A DNA stretch of 64,000 nucleotides from Flavobacterium fryxellicola (GCF_900143245.1 NZ_FRDK01000005.1:157657-221656), one strand, 5' to 3'; positions 37,716 to 47,202 are shown, numbered from the stretch's first letter. Notes: generated from the letters alone by a model not told the origin. Program-made: numbers and translations.

Positions 37716-38942
37716 ATGAAAGATTTATTAAAGAAATTCGAAAATAAAGAACCTGAGATAGTTTTCCATTGGAAAGATGCGGAAACGGGAGCTGAAGGAT
37801 GGACAGTTATCAATTCACTACGAGGTGGTGCTGCCGGTGGTGGAACGCGCATGAGAAAAGGATTAGATATGAATGAAGTTTTGTCTTTAGCAAAAACCAT
37901 GGAAGTAAAATTTTCAGTTTCTGGGCCAGCTATAGGTGGTGCTAAATCTGGAATTAATTTTGACCCAAATGACCCAAGAAAAAAAGGCGTTTTACAACGC
38001 TGGTATAAAGCCGTATCTCCATTATTAAAAAGTTATTACGGAACAGGCGGCGATTTAAATGTAGATGAAATTCACGAAGTAATCCCAATGACGGAAGAAT
38101 GTGGTGTTTGGCATCCGCAAGAAGGGGTGTTTAACGGGCACTTTAAACCAACTGAAGCAGACAAAATAAACAGAATTGGACAATTACGTCAAGGTGTGGT
38201 CAAAGTCATAGAAAACCCAAGATTTTCCCCAGATGTTTCCAAGAAATATACTGTGGCTGATATGATTACCGGTTTTGGCGTGGCTGAAGCCGTTCGTAAT
38301 TATTACGCTATTTATGGCGGTGAAGTAAAAGGAAAAAAAGCTATCGTACAAGGTTTTGGAAATGTAGGTTCAGCTGCCGCATTTTATCTTGCTGAGATGG
38401 GCGTTAAAGTGATTGGTATTATCGACAGAGATGGTGGGTTAATCAATGAAGAAGGGTTTTCATTTGAAGAAATAAGAGCCTTATTTATTGCTAAAGACGG
38501 AAACAAACTAGTTGCTAAAAACATGATTCCTTTTGATGAAATCAATGAAAAAATATGGACAATTGGAGCCGAAATATTCACTCCATGTGCCGCTTCCAGA
38601 TTAGTAACTCAATCCCAAATTGATAGTTTGATTGGCAATGGCCTAGAAGTAATTTCCTGCGGTGCAAATGTTCCTTTTGCAGACGCGGCAATCTTTTTTG
38701 GTCCAATAATGGAAGATGTAGATCACAAAGTAAGTTTAATTCCAGACTTTATTTCTAATTGTGGTATGGCTCGTGTTTTTGCTTATTTCATGGAAAAGAA
38801 AGTACAAATGACGGACGAGGCTATTTTTCAAGACACTTCAGAAACTATTAGAAAAGCAATTGAAAAAGCACATGCCTTAAACAGTTCAAAAACTAACATT
38901 AGCGCTACAGCTTTTGAAATAGCTTTAAAGCAACTTGTGTAA
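37716..38942 (+). CDS. Glu/Leu/Phe/Val dehydrogenase
   Basis: 408 residues from the ATG at 37716. Amino acid dehydrogenase motifs: LRGGAAGGGTRMRKGLDMNEV, the catalytic lysine in GPAIGGAKSGINFDPND, and the dinucleotide fold VQGFGNVGSAAAFYLAEMG with acidic residue after it (IIDRDGG). It interconverts an amino acid and its 2-oxo acid with NAD(P). The exact substrate (glutamate or a branched-chain amino acid) cannot be told here. A terminator follows. Confidence 0.93.
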   Translation: MKDLLKKFENKEPEIVFHWKDAETGAEGWTVINSLRGGAAGGGTRMRKGLDMNEVLSLAKTMEVKFSVSGPAIGGAKSGINFDPNDPRKKGVLQRWYKAVSPLLKSYYGTGGDLNVDEIHEVIPMTEECGVWHPQEGVFNGHFKPTEADKINRIGQLRQGVVKVIENPRFSPDVSKKYTVADMITGFGVAEAVRNYYAIYGGEVKGKKAIVQGFGNVGSAAAFYLAEMGVKVIGIIDRDGGLINEEGFSFEEIRALFIAKDGNKLVAKNMIPFDEINEKIWTIGAEIFTPCAASRLVTQSQIDSLIGNGLEVISCGANVPFADAAIFFGPIMEDVDHKVSLIPDFISNCGMARVFAYFMEKKVQMTDEAIFQDTSETIRKAIEKAHALNSSKTNISATAFEIALKQLV

Positions 38943-39003
38943 TTAACAGCGCTGGTCATTATTGAGCAGATGAATTTAAAGACTTATTACGATTTCCCTT
39001 AAA

Positions 39004-39051
39004 TCAGTTTGATAAAAATACGTCCCTGTAAATTTATCAAACTGTTTTTTT
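39004..39051 (+). terminator. gdh terminator
   Basis: Stem CAGTTTGATAAA / TTTATCAAACTG around a 17-nt loop, followed by a T-run, about 60 nt after the gdh stop. Confidence 0.7.
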
Positions 39052-39170
39052 ATATCCGCTCCGGAATTTGAAAGATTGTGCGATCTAAAATCCCGTTTCT
39101 TTCCAATTTAAATCCTAAAAAGTAACAATTTTTATAATATATTAGCGTTTCAATAACAAAGAAAAATTAT

Positions 39171-39875
39171 ATGAGCATATTGTTACAAGCAGACACCCTA
39201 TCTGTTGCAAGTGAAAGTTTAGCAGAAGTGGTTCCAGTTGAAAAAACGTTATCTATCATTGAATTATTAACTAGCGGAGGATTAGCGGGTCAAATAATTA
39301 TGACTGCCTTATTCATTATGTTTTTTGTAGCGCTATATCTTTATTTTGAACGCCTGATGGCGATCAATGCAGCGTCAAAAATCGACGTGAATTTCATGGG
39401 ACAAATAAGAGAAAACATTAGAAATGGTCGCATTGATAACGCAAAAATCGCTTGTGCTCACTCTAAATCTCCCGTCGCAAGATTGATTGAGAAAGGAATT
39501 TCAAGAATTGGAAAGCCTCTAGACGATATCAATACAGCAATTGAAAATGCTGGAAAATTAGAAATATACAAACTTGAAAAAAATGTAAGCATGTTAGCCA
39601 CTATTTCAGGAGCTGGTCCTATGACTGGTTTTTTAGGAACGGTAGTAGGAATGATTCAAGCATTTCACAAGATGGCAAGTTCTGGCGGACAAATCGAAGT
39701 TGGAGCACTATCTGAAGGTATTTATACCGCAATGACAACAACTGTTGTTGGTTTAGTGGTTGGAATTATAGCCTATGTTGGATACAATCATTTGGTGGTG
39801 AAAACAGATAAAATTGTTCACCAAATGGAGGCCAATGCAGTTGACTTTTTAGACTTATTAAACGACCCAGCATAA
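39171..39875 (+). CDS. exbB: MotA/TolQ/ExbB proton channel protein
   Basis: 234 residues with three membrane helices: LAGQIIMTALFIMFFVALYLYFERL, then SMLATISGAGPMTGFLGTVVGM and TAMTTTVVGLVVGIIAYVGY. The two C-terminal helices carry the TolQ/ExbB proton-channel pattern. With ExbD it uses the proton gradient to energise TonB. The ExbD gene begins 2 nt downstream. Confidence 0.9.
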   Translation: MSILLQADTLSVASESLAEVVPVEKTLSIIELLTSGGLAGQIIMTALFIMFFVALYLYFERLMAINAASKIDVNFMGQIRENIRNGRIDNAKIACAHSKSPVARLIEKGISRIGKPLDDINTAIENAGKLEIYKLEKNVSMLATISGAGPMTGFLGTVVGMIQAFHKMASSGGQIEVGALSEGIYTAMTTTVVGLVVGIIAYVGYNHLVVKTDKIVHQMEANAVDFLDLLNDPA

Positions 39876-39877
39876 TT

Positions 39878-40270
39878 ATGAATTTAAGAGGAAGAAATAA
39901 AGTTAGTGCAGAATTCAATATGTCGTCTATGACAGATATTGTATTCCTATTGCTGATATTCTTTATGCTAACATCAACCATGGTAACCACTAATGCCTTA
40001 GACTTGGTGCTACCAAAAGCAAAAGGAAAAACGGACAGTAATAAAAACATTGCCGTCAGTATAAATAAAAAACTGGAATTTTTCATCGATAAAGAACCTG
40101 TTTTAGAAAATGATTTAGAATCTAAATTACTGTCGCTTTTTACTGCCGATCAAACTAAAGCGATTATTTTGAGAGCTGAAGAAGGGGTGCCGATTGAAAA
40201 AGCAGTCAATGTTTTGGATATTGCAAACCGAAACCAAATCAAAGTTGTTTTAGCTGTAAGGCCCAAATAA
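39878..40270 (+). CDS. exbD: ExbD/TolR biopolymer transport protein
   Basis: 130 residues. One N-terminal membrane helix carrying the proton-conducting Asp (SSMTDIVFLLLIFFMLTSTM), then a small periplasmic domain (IILRAEEGVPIEKAVNVLDIANRNQIKVVLAV). It begins 2 nt after exbB. Together with ExbB it drives TonB-dependent outer-membrane transport. Confidence 0.92.
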   Translation: MNLRGRNKVSAEFNMSSMTDIVFLLLIFFMLTSTMVTTNALDLVLPKAKGKTDSNKNIAVSINKKLEFFIDKEPVLENDLESKLLSLFTADQTKAIILRAEEGVPIEKAVNVLDIANRNQIKVVLAVRPK

Positions 40271-40305
40271 CGAAACTTGTCCTTCAAAAAAAAGAGTTAA
40301 TCTAC

Positions 40306-41103
40306 ATGAAATATTTAGAAACAGAAGAAGAAAAAAAATCATTTGCTATCACAACAATCCTATTTGTGATTCTATTTGTTTTGTTCTTTTATTTAGGATT
40401 AACTTCTTTAGATCCACCTCCTGAAAATGGTATTGCAATAAACTTTGGAACAACTGAATATGGCTCTGGAGACGTTCAACCAACAGAACCAATTCAATCT
40501 GCTCCAATAGCAACCGCAGCGAAGCAAGCAGCATCTAGCGATGATGATATTCTTTCACAAGATATAGAAGAGGCTGTAGTCATGAAGCAAACTAAAAAAA
40601 TACAACCTTCAAAAGAAACAGCAAAAGAAGAGGTTAAACCAAAACCGAAAGAAAACCCACAACCTTCAAAAAGCACTTCTGATGCATTGTCAAGTATACT
40701 CAACGGACCCAAATCAGATGGAAAAGCTAAAGGCGGACAAGGAGATGACAACGTTGCTGGAGACAAAGGAAGTTTAAATGGCGACCCTTATGCCAACAGT
40801 TATTATGGCTCTGGAGGGGGTACTGGAAATGGAAGCGGATGGGGATTAAACGGCCGAAGTATCAGCTCAAGAGGGAAAGAAGTACAGAAATGTAATGAAT
40901 TCGGCACTGTAGTGGTCCAAATAACAGTAAATAGAAGCGGAAACGTTATTGCTGCCAAATATACCAAAGGGACAACAAATACGAATCCCTGCTTAGTAGA
41001 ACCAGCATTGGCAACAGCTAGAAAATACAGATGGCAACCGGATGCCAATGCGCCTGCAACACAAATTGGTTTTATTACAGTTAACTTCAAATTAGGGGAA
41101 TAA
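40306..41103 (+). CDS. Energy transducer TonB-like protein
   Basis: 265 residues: short cytoplasmic start, one membrane helix ITTILFVILFVLFFYLGL, a Lys/Pro-rich periplasmic spacer (KPKPKENPQPSKSTS), a glycine-rich stretch (YGSGGGTGNGSGWG), and a C-terminal TonB-like domain (VVVQITVNRSGNVIAAKYTKG) containing two cysteines (KCNEFG and NPCLVEP). It lies 35 nt after exbD, so exbB-exbD-tonB form one module. It may alternatively be a TolA-like protein. Confidence 0.8.
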   Translation: MKYLETEEEKKSFAITTILFVILFVLFFYLGLTSLDPPPENGIAINFGTTEYGSGDVQPTEPIQSAPIATAAKQAASSDDDILSQDIEEAVVMKQTKKIQPSKETAKEEVKPKPKENPQPSKSTSDALSSILNGPKSDGKAKGGQGDDNVAGDKGSLNGDPYANSYYGSGGGTGNGSGWGLNGRSISSRGKEVQKCNEFGTVVVQITVNRSGNVIAAKYTKGTTNTNPCLVEPALATARKYRWQPDANAPATQIGFITVNFKLGE

Positions 41104-41162
41104 TTATTTTGGATAAATTTCCAAAGGCTTAAGGAACAAAAAATCAATTCACAATAAACAAC

Positions 41163-42383
41163 ATGAATTATAAAGAAACTACGGAATGGATGTTTAACCA
41201 ACTCCCTATGTATCAACTTCAGGGTGCTTCAGCCTATAAGAAGGATTTAACCAACGCCTATTTACTTATAAATCATCTAGAAAATCCCCAAGAAAAATTA
41301 AAATGCATCCATGTTGCAGGGACTAACGGTAAAGGTTCTACCTCTCACATGTTAGCATCTATACTTCAAGAAGCTGGGTACAAAGTTGGATTGTATACCT
41401 CTCCACATTTAAAAGATTTCCGAGAGCGCATCAAAATAAACGGAATTGATATTCCAGAAGCCTTCGTTATAGATTTTATTACCAAGCATAAACATTTTTT
41501 CGAGGCAAATGACCTGAGCTTCTTCGAAATGACTGTAGGCTTGGCTTTCGATTATTTTGCAAAAGAAAAAGTTGATATTGCCGTAATTGAAGTAGGAATG
41601 GGTGGTCGACTGGACGCAACGAACATCATTACTCCTATAGTGTCGGTGATTACAAATATTGGATTGGATCACACTTCATTTTTGGGCAACACCCTTGACG
41701 CAATCGCTTTTGAAAAAGCAGGCATTATAAAATCAAATATTCCAGTAATCATTGGAGAATATACCCCGGAAACGCAGCCTGTATTTTTAGCTAAAGCCAA
41801 AGAATTCAGTTCAGAACTCTTTTTTGCTGCTGATTTGATATTTGAAAACTATACTTCTGATTTAATTGGAGATTATCAAATACACAATAAAAAAACCGTT
41901 TTACAAACCATCGCAATTTTAAATACCCAAACAGACTTTAAAATTACTCCCGACGATACCAAATCTGGTTTATTAAACGTAGTCAAAAATACAGGTCTTC
42001 AAGGGAGATGGCAACAATTAAGTCAATTTCCCAAGGTCATTTGTGATACAGCACATAACAAGAATGGGCTAGAAATTGTATTGAATCAAGTAAAAAAAGA
42101 ACGTTTTGACAGTTTACATATCGTTTTAGGAGTTGTAAATGACAAAGATTTAGAGGAATTTTTACCTTTATTCCCTAAAAAGGCAAATTATTATTTCTGC
42201 AAACCCAATATTCCTCGAGGATTAGATCCTCAAATTTTAAAACAAAAAGCAACTCATTTTGACTTAAAAGGTGAAGTATACATTTCTGTTTCAGAAGCTT
42301 ATCAAAAAGCGATTGAAAACGCAACAAAATCTGATTTTATATATATTGGTGGAAGCACATTTGTGGTAGCAGAAATTTTATAA
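41163..42383 (+). CDS. folC: Folylpolyglutamate synthase / dihydrofolate synthase
   Basis: 406 residues, Mur-ligase fold. P-loop VAGTNGKGSTSHMLASIL, the Omega-loop YTSPHLKDFRERIKING, metal-site EVGMGGRLDATNI and the C-terminal DTAHNKNGLEIVL are all present. It adds glutamate to (dihydro)folate. It follows the tonB-like gene by 59 nt and may be cotranscribed with it. Confidence 0.93.
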   Translation: MNYKETTEWMFNQLPMYQLQGASAYKKDLTNAYLLINHLENPQEKLKCIHVAGTNGKGSTSHMLASILQEAGYKVGLYTSPHLKDFRERIKINGIDIPEAFVIDFITKHKHFFEANDLSFFEMTVGLAFDYFAKEKVDIAVIEVGMGGRLDATNIITPIVSVITNIGLDHTSFLGNTLDAIAFEKAGIIKSNIPVIIGEYTPETQPVFLAKAKEFSSELFFAADLIFENYTSDLIGDYQIHNKKTVLQTIAILNTQTDFKITPDDTKSGLLNVVKNTGLQGRWQQLSQFPKVICDTAHNKNGLEIVLNQVKKERFDSLHIVLGVVNDKDLEEFLPLFPKKANYYFCKPNIPRGLDPQILKQKATHFDLKGEVYISVSEAYQKAIENATKSDFIYIGGSTFVVAEIL

Positions 42384-42399
42384 TTTTTTTATTTTCTAC

Positions 42400-42429
42400 T
42401 TGCATATCTAGAAAAGTGATGTATATTTG
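42400..42429 (+). promoter_or_regulatory. tRNA-Val promoter, TTG-N19-TATATTTG
   Basis: TTG (42400-42402) and TATATTTG (42422-42429) are separated by exactly 19 nt, a full Bacteroidota promoter, 39 nt upstream of the tRNA. Confidence 0.8.
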
Positions 42430-42468
42430 CACACGCAAGAACGGTAACGAAAGAAACCACATTGTTTA

Positions 42469-42543
42469 GGGCGATTAGCTCAGCTGGTTCAGAGCACCTC
42501 GTTTACACCGAGGGGGTCGGGGGTTCGAACCCCTCATCGCCCA
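42469..42543 (+). tRNA. tRNA-Val (anticodon TAC)
   Basis: 75 nt with a 7-bp acceptor stem GGGCGAT / ATCGCCC, a D-arm beginning GCTCAGCTGG, anticodon stem CCTCG / CGAGG with loop TTTACAC (anticodon TAC, valine), and a T-arm GGGGGTTCGAACCCCTC. Discriminator A. The 3' CCA is not encoded. It has its own promoter and terminator. Confidence 0.97.
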
Positions 42544-42551
42544 CAAGACAG

Positions 42552-42579
42552 ACTCCATTAGAAATAATGGAGTTTTTTT
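42552..42579 (+). terminator. tRNA-Val terminator
   Basis: Perfect 9-bp stem ACTCCATTA / TAATGGAGT with loop GAAA and a T7 run, 9 nt after the tRNA. Confidence 0.85.
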
Positions 42580-42815
42580 ATGCTGTTTTTTAAATAGAAT
42601 TGCTCAAATCGCAACATCAAGAATAAAACGGATCTAGTAATAGCAATAAGAGCCATACAATAACTGCGGTAAATTCCGAGCCCACATAATATTTATTGGA
42701 ATTCTAATCTCAACGTTTGCTACTTAAGCCTGTCAACTTGAATATCAGAAATAAGGAAAATACCTCAAGCTTCATTATTCCTCACAAACAAATTGAATTG
42801 AATTGCTTTTTAAGA

Positions 42816-43571
42816 TTACCAACCTTGCGTTAATCCGTTCTTCACAACTTCTTCATATTTTTCTTTATCAAAACTATATAAGTTAGGCGCTTTGTGGGCT
42901 ACATTACTTTTCTTTTCGTTCAGTTTTGTTAAAATCCCAATTGCTGTAATTTTACGTAAAAAATTTCTACGGTCCAGCTTTCTGCCCAATATGGTTTCAT
43001 ATAACTTTTGTAATTCGGGGATTGTAAATTTCTCTGGCAGTAGATTATAACCTACCGGCATCAAATTCAACTCCATCCGCAAGGTCTTTAAAGCCGTATT
43101 TAAAATTTCTCTGTGGTCTAGAATTAGTTCTGGCACATCATTATGATCAATCCATTCTATAATGTCATTTTTACCCTCCTGCGGTGGAATTGCTTGTAAA
43201 AAATCGACCAATGCGTAATACCCAACGGTGACAAAACGGCTTGCAAACCACGTGCCTTCCGCTAAAGGTATCCCGTAGAAATCTAAAATACTATTGCTAA
43301 AATCAACATTACACCTACTCGCACTACCAAATGTAGAAAACTGCCTTAGAAAGATCCCTTTCAATCCTGTTCTACCATACAAAACGGTGACTGCAGCCTG
43401 ATCAATATCTTCAGCAATTGATACAAAACCTCCTGGTAAAGCCCATTGATCACCATACCTAGTTTTTATCAATAGCACTTTAAGCTGATTGTTATGAAAT
43501 CCAAAAATCACACAATCTATCGACAAACCTGGCTGGTAAAACTCCTTGTTAGCTAAAACATCTTTTAACAT
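42816..43571 (-). CDS. NrtR-like transcriptional regulator with degenerate Nudix domain
   Basis: 251 residues. The N-terminal part is Nudix-like (VLLIKTRYGDQWALPGGFVSIAED), but the Nudix box core REUxEE is replaced by VTVLYG, so pyrophosphohydrolase activity is probably lost. The C-terminal part (KFTIPELQKLYETILGRKLDRRNFLRKI) is the winged-helix domain of NrtR-type regulators, with KKSNVAHKAPNLYSFD at the end. In Bacteroidota such proteins bind a sugar or NAD-pathway metabolite and control nearby genes. No divergent metabolic gene is adjacent, so its target is unknown. Confidence 0.85.
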   Translation of the reverse strand: MLKDVLANKEFYQPGLSIDCVIFGFHNNQLKVLLIKTRYGDQWALPGGFVSIAEDIDQAAVTVLYGRTGLKGIFLRQFSTFGSASRCNVDFSNSILDFYGIPLAEGTWFASRFVTVGYYALVDFLQAIPPQEGKNDIIEWIDHNDVPELILDHREILNTALKTLRMELNLMPVGYNLLPEKFTIPELQKLYETILGRKLDRRNFLRKITAIGILTKLNEKKSNVAHKAPNLYSFDKEKYEEVVKNGLTQGW

Positions 43572-43983
43572 CTATTTTATCCTTGTAATTAGTACGCTCT
43601 TTAAAAGATGCAATTTAGCTTATTTTTGATAAGAAAATAAAGGAACATCCAATTTTGAAAACTCAGCAAATTTGCTTTCGGTTTATATTAAAAAAATCAT
43701 TTGGGCAAACTAAAAAATCCCTTCCAAAAGAAACAGCATTTAAACAAAAAAAACAGCTACAGAAAACCAAGGAAAAAAAATGAACTTACAAAACAACTGC
43801 CCTTTGAATTCATATTCATAATTATTTGAAGATAACAGTTCTTCATAGCAACACCTTAACTTCAAGAAAGTTAAACTACCAGAATAAACCTACTCCAATT
43901 GTGATTTTAATCATTCGAATACCTGCTAAAAATTCTATGACAGCAGAAATGATCATCATTTCATAACGAAACAGTATTAACCT
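43572..43983. other. Non-coding stretch with a candidate operator
   Basis: About 410 nt between the regulator and the murF terminator. No convincing open frame. The one feature is an inverted repeat CTTAT-N5-ATAAG at 43619-43633, about 48 nt upstream of the regulator start, placed where an autoregulatory operator could sit. The arms are short and the region AT-rich, so chance is possible. Confidence 0.3.
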
Positions 43984-44016
43984 AAAAATGCCATCCTGTT
44001 TATGTGATGGCATTAA
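43984..44016 (-). terminator. murF terminator
   Basis: On the minus strand the stem AATGCCATC / GATGGCATT closes a 9-nt loop and is followed by T5, 23 nt after the murF stop. Confidence 0.75.
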
Positions 44017-44038
44017 AATTAATTAATAATCATGTACG

Positions 44039-45322
44039 TTATAGTAGTTCCAGAGTCCGCTCTAATGCCATTCCTCTTGAGCCCTTTATTAAAATTGTGC
44101 TATTAACAAATCCGGCGAGCGGCAAATCATTCGAAAATTTTTCAAATGATTCATAGAAATAAAAATTACTCTGTTGTGTTCTATTTTCATAAAAAGCCGA
44201 ACCAATAAAATAGCATTTCACTTTTTTTTCATTTTCCAATAGCATCACAATCCCTTTATGTTCTTGTGCACTTTCCTGTCCCAACTCAAACATATCGCCT
44301 AAAACCATAATTTTATTTGGATTTTCTAATTGCAAAAAGTTCTCTATTGCGACCGTCATGCTACTTGGGTTTGCATTATAAGCATCAAGAATAATTTGAT
44401 TCGTCCCTTTTGAGACTAATTGAGATCTATTATTTTCAGGAATGTAACCCTCCAAGGCCTCCTTAATATCGCTGTCAGGAACTCCAAAATAGTTGCCAAT
44501 AGCCAAAGCTGCATTGATGTTATTTGCATTGTACAAACCTATTAAATGAGATTTTATTACTAGATCAGAATAACTAATTTCAACAAAAGGACTGGCTTTT
44601 ACATTTGTTATATTTACAGCTGCCTCTACTTTATTAATCCCAAACGTATACGTGTTTAAACTTTTTGACTTTTCAACTTGAATAGCGTCTTCCAAGTTTA
44701 TAAAAACAGTCTTGTCTCTACTTGAAAGATAATGATACATTTCACTTTTTCCTTGAATAACGCCTTCCACACCTCCAAATCCCTCTAAATGCGCTTTGCC
44801 AAAATTAGTAATATAACCATAATCGGGCTTTGCTAATTCGCATAGAAATTCAATTTCTTTTTTGTGATTTGCGCCCATTTCGACAATCCCTATTTCCGTT
44901 TCTGAAGTAAACGAAAGCAATGTCAAAGGAACTCCAATGTGATTATTTAGATTTCCTTCAGTTGCTTTTGCTTTCATCTTTTTTGAAAGAACAACAAGAA
45001 TGAGTTCTTTGGTGGTTGTTTTTCCATTGCTTCCTGTAAGCGCAATTATAGGTAGTTTTAGATACTCCCGATGAAATTTTGCTAATTCCTGCAGCGCAAC
45101 TAAACAGTCTTCCACTAAGATGGTCCTCTGATCGATAAAATAAGACTCGTCATCAATTACTACATAAGATGCTCCTTTTTCCAATGCTGACTCGGCAAAT
45201 GTATTAGCATCAAAGCGATCCCCTTTTATGGCAATAAACAAGGAATTTGGCTTAATATTTCGTGTATCTATTGAAACTGAGTTGCATTTTAAAAACAAAC
45301 TATGAATGTACTTAATATCCAT
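44039..45322 (-). CDS. murF: UDP-MurNAc-tripeptide--D-Ala-D-Ala ligase
   Basis: 427 residues, Mur-ligase fold: ATP loop ALTGSNGKTTTKELI, VEMGANHKKEI, LDAYNANPSSMTVAIENF near the C-terminal third. It adds D-Ala-D-Ala to the UDP-muramyl tripeptide. It lies downstream of gldJ, as I recall from other flavobacteria. A hairpin with T-run ends about 18 nt before its start codon, so expression from gldJ depends on read-through, unless a promoter not seen here exists. Confidence 0.95.
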   Translation of the reverse strand: MDIKYIHSLFLKCNSVSIDTRNIKPNSLFIAIKGDRFDANTFAESALEKGASYVVIDDESYFIDQRTILVEDCLVALQELAKFHREYLKLPIIALTGSNGKTTTKELILVVLSKKMKAKATEGNLNNHIGVPLTLLSFTSETEIGIVEMGANHKKEIEFLCELAKPDYGYITNFGKAHLEGFGGVEGVIQGKSEMYHYLSSRDKTVFINLEDAIQVEKSKSLNTYTFGINKVEAAVNITNVKASPFVEISYSDLVIKSHLIGLYNANNINAALAIGNYFGVPDSDIKEALEGYIPENNRSQLVSKGTNQIILDAYNANPSSMTVAIENFLQLENPNKIMVLGDMFELGQESAQEHKGIVMLLENEKKVKCYFIGSAFYENRTQQSNFYFYESFEKFSNDLPLAGFVNSTILIKGSRGMALERTLELL

Positions 45323-45340
45323 TTGAAACGATTTAAAAAA

Positions 45341-45368
45341 AGAAAAGCCCTAATCAAAGGGCTTTTCT
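45341..45368 (-). terminator. gldJ terminator just before murF
   Basis: Perfect 10-bp stem AGAAAAGCCC / GGGCTTTTCT with an 8-nt loop. On the minus strand a T-run follows the stem, and the start codon of murF is about 18 nt beyond the stem. Confidence 0.75.
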
Positions 45369-45391
45369 TTTTATTTTATTTAATTATAAAT

Positions 45392-47077
45392 TTAATTTCT
45401 TGCTGATCTCTTCTTATCTGCTTTTGGCCCTACTCTAGACATTGCGCATCTAAAACCAATGTAGTCTGTTGCCATATCTTGTGGAAAATACCTTCTTTGT
45501 GCGGGATCTAACCAGTAGGCTCTATCTCTCCAAGATCCACCTTTATAAACTCTGGATTCATCATTGATTAAGGTCGTTCTTGTACTAGATTTGTCATATT
45601 TTCTAACCATTTTTCCTAAACTGTCCGTTGTAACATTATGTCTAGGAGAGTTGTACATCACTTTATCTGATTTTGATTTTTCGTCATCAGACTCTGAATT
45701 GCCAAAATTATAATAGCGGGTTGATTGTTTATCCCCATCTCTATAGTTAGTATTATCGCTTTTGTCAAAGTTCTGTCTCAAATAAGTTTCTTGTTCGTCA
45801 ACTGGTACTTGAGCAATCTGACCTGGAAAGTTTCTGGCTATTATTCTACCATTACTTAAGGTATCATACTTCATATTGTCTTTGGTAACAATCTCCACTT
45901 TACCGTCAGCACCAATTTTATTCTTAGTATATTGATTTCCTCTAAAGTAGTTAAAATCATTTGCTTCGTTATCAATAATAGGTCTATATACATCTTGTAC
46001 CCACTCCGCTACATTTCCGGCCATATCATATAGTCCAAAATCATTAGCAGGATATTTTTTTACTTCATTTGTGATGTCAGCTCCATCATCAGACCAACCT
46101 GCAATCCCTCCATAATCTCCATTTCCTTGCTTGAAGTTGGCTAATTGATCGCCTTTACTTTGTCGCTTTCCTGAGCGAGTGTACCCACCTGACCAAGGAT
46201 ATTTTTTCTGACCTTTATAAATATTGTATTCTCTTTGACCTACATCTGCAGCAGCTGCATACTCCCATTCCGCCTCAGTAGGCAAACGGTATTCCGGCAA
46301 AAGTATTCCTGAAGAACGTTGAGCATAAACATTTTTTGGTTCAACCACTGCTCCATTTTTCCCTGCTTTGGGTGTTTTTCTTGCTCCCTTTCCTCCTTTT
46401 AAAACAATTTCTTCATTTCCTCCATAAGCTGAAGTAGGGGAATTTAAATACGTTTCTGTATCAAAATTACTTTCCGCTGTCACATCTAGCGTTTTTGCAT
46501 TCTTTTTAAGATATCCACTTTTTTCGAGAAGAGCTTCGTTTACACGTTGCGTTCTCCAATTACTGAATTCAGTTGCTTGAATCCAATTTACTCCAACAAC
46601 GGGATAATCGGCATAAGAAGGATGTCTTAAATAATTATTAGTCATCGTTTCATTATAACCCAATCTATTTCTCCAAACCAAAGTATCTGGCGAAGCTCCT
46701 TCGTATATGTTTTTGTATATTTCTTCCGTTGGCGGATACACATTTTTTAACCAATCTAAGTAGTCCAAATACATGGAATTTGTCACTTCAGTTTCATCCA
46801 TATAAAAGGACTGCACGTGCTGTTGTGTTGGTGAATTATTCCAATCGTGCATCACATCATCCTGCACTTTACCCATCGTAAAGGTACCGCCTTCAACAAA
46901 GACCAAACCAGGCCCTGCCTCTTGTTTTTTCTTACTAGAACCTTTTCTACTATCCATATTCCAACCCGTAGCTCTCGAAGTGTTCTTTGAATTGGATTTT
47001 TTACTGCAACTGGAGAAACCAACAATCAAAACGATTGATAGCAACAACTGTAAGCCCATAATTCTGTTTGCTTTCAT
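45392..47077 (-). CDS. gldJ: Gliding motility lipoprotein GldJ
   Basis: 561 residues. Signal peptide ends in the lipobox GFSSCSKK, so it is a lipoprotein. The body is a formylglycine-generating-enzyme-like (SUMF1/FGE) domain: GPGLVFVEGGTFTMGKVQDD, MDETEVTNSMYLDYLDW, YRLPTEAEWEYAAAA, DMAGNVAEWVQDVY and the end VYKGGSWRDRAYWLDPAQRRYF with IGFRCAM. GldJ stabilises gliding and T9SS components such as GldK in flavobacteria; FGE catalysis is not expected. Its neighbours porU and murF support the call. Confidence 0.95.
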   Translation of the reverse strand: MKANRIMGLQLLLSIVLIVGFSSCSKKSNSKNTSRATGWNMDSRKGSSKKKQEAGPGLVFVEGGTFTMGKVQDDVMHDWNNSPTQQHVQSFYMDETEVTNSMYLDYLDWLKNVYPPTEEIYKNIYEGASPDTLVWRNRLGYNETMTNNYLRHPSYADYPVVGVNWIQATEFSNWRTQRVNEALLEKSGYLKKNAKTLDVTAESNFDTETYLNSPTSAYGGNEEIVLKGGKGARKTPKAGKNGAVVEPKNVYAQRSSGILLPEYRLPTEAEWEYAAAADVGQREYNIYKGQKKYPWSGGYTRSGKRQSKGDQLANFKQGNGDYGGIAGWSDDGADITNEVKKYPANDFGLYDMAGNVAEWVQDVYRPIIDNEANDFNYFRGNQYTKNKIGADGKVEIVTKDNMKYDTLSNGRIIARNFPGQIAQVPVDEQETYLRQNFDKSDNTNYRDGDKQSTRYYNFGNSESDDEKSKSDKVMYNSPRHNVTTDSLGKMVRKYDKSSTRTTLINDESRVYKGGSWRDRAYWLDPAQRRYFPQDMATDYIGFRCAMSRVGPKADKKRSARN

Positions 47078-47194
47078 ACTCTTTAGTAGGTAATAATTTT
47101 AGTGACGCAATATAATAATTAACAATTAACAAGCATCTAACTTTTTTAATAAATCTGGAAATCTAAGTTTTACGTTAAATTATCTAGTATAACG

Positions 47195-47202
47195 CAAATT
47201 TA
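47195..47202 (-). promoter_or_regulatory. Candidate gldJ promoter -7 box TAAATTTG
   Basis: Reads TAAATTTG on the minus strand with a TTG 16 nt upstream, slightly short of the usual spacing. It would give a leader of about 110 nt before gldJ. Confidence 0.35.

Noticed and set aside
43619..43633. Treating CTTAT-N5-ATAAG as a firm operator
   Set aside because: Five-base arms in AT-rich DNA are easily found by chance; kept only as a low-confidence candidate.
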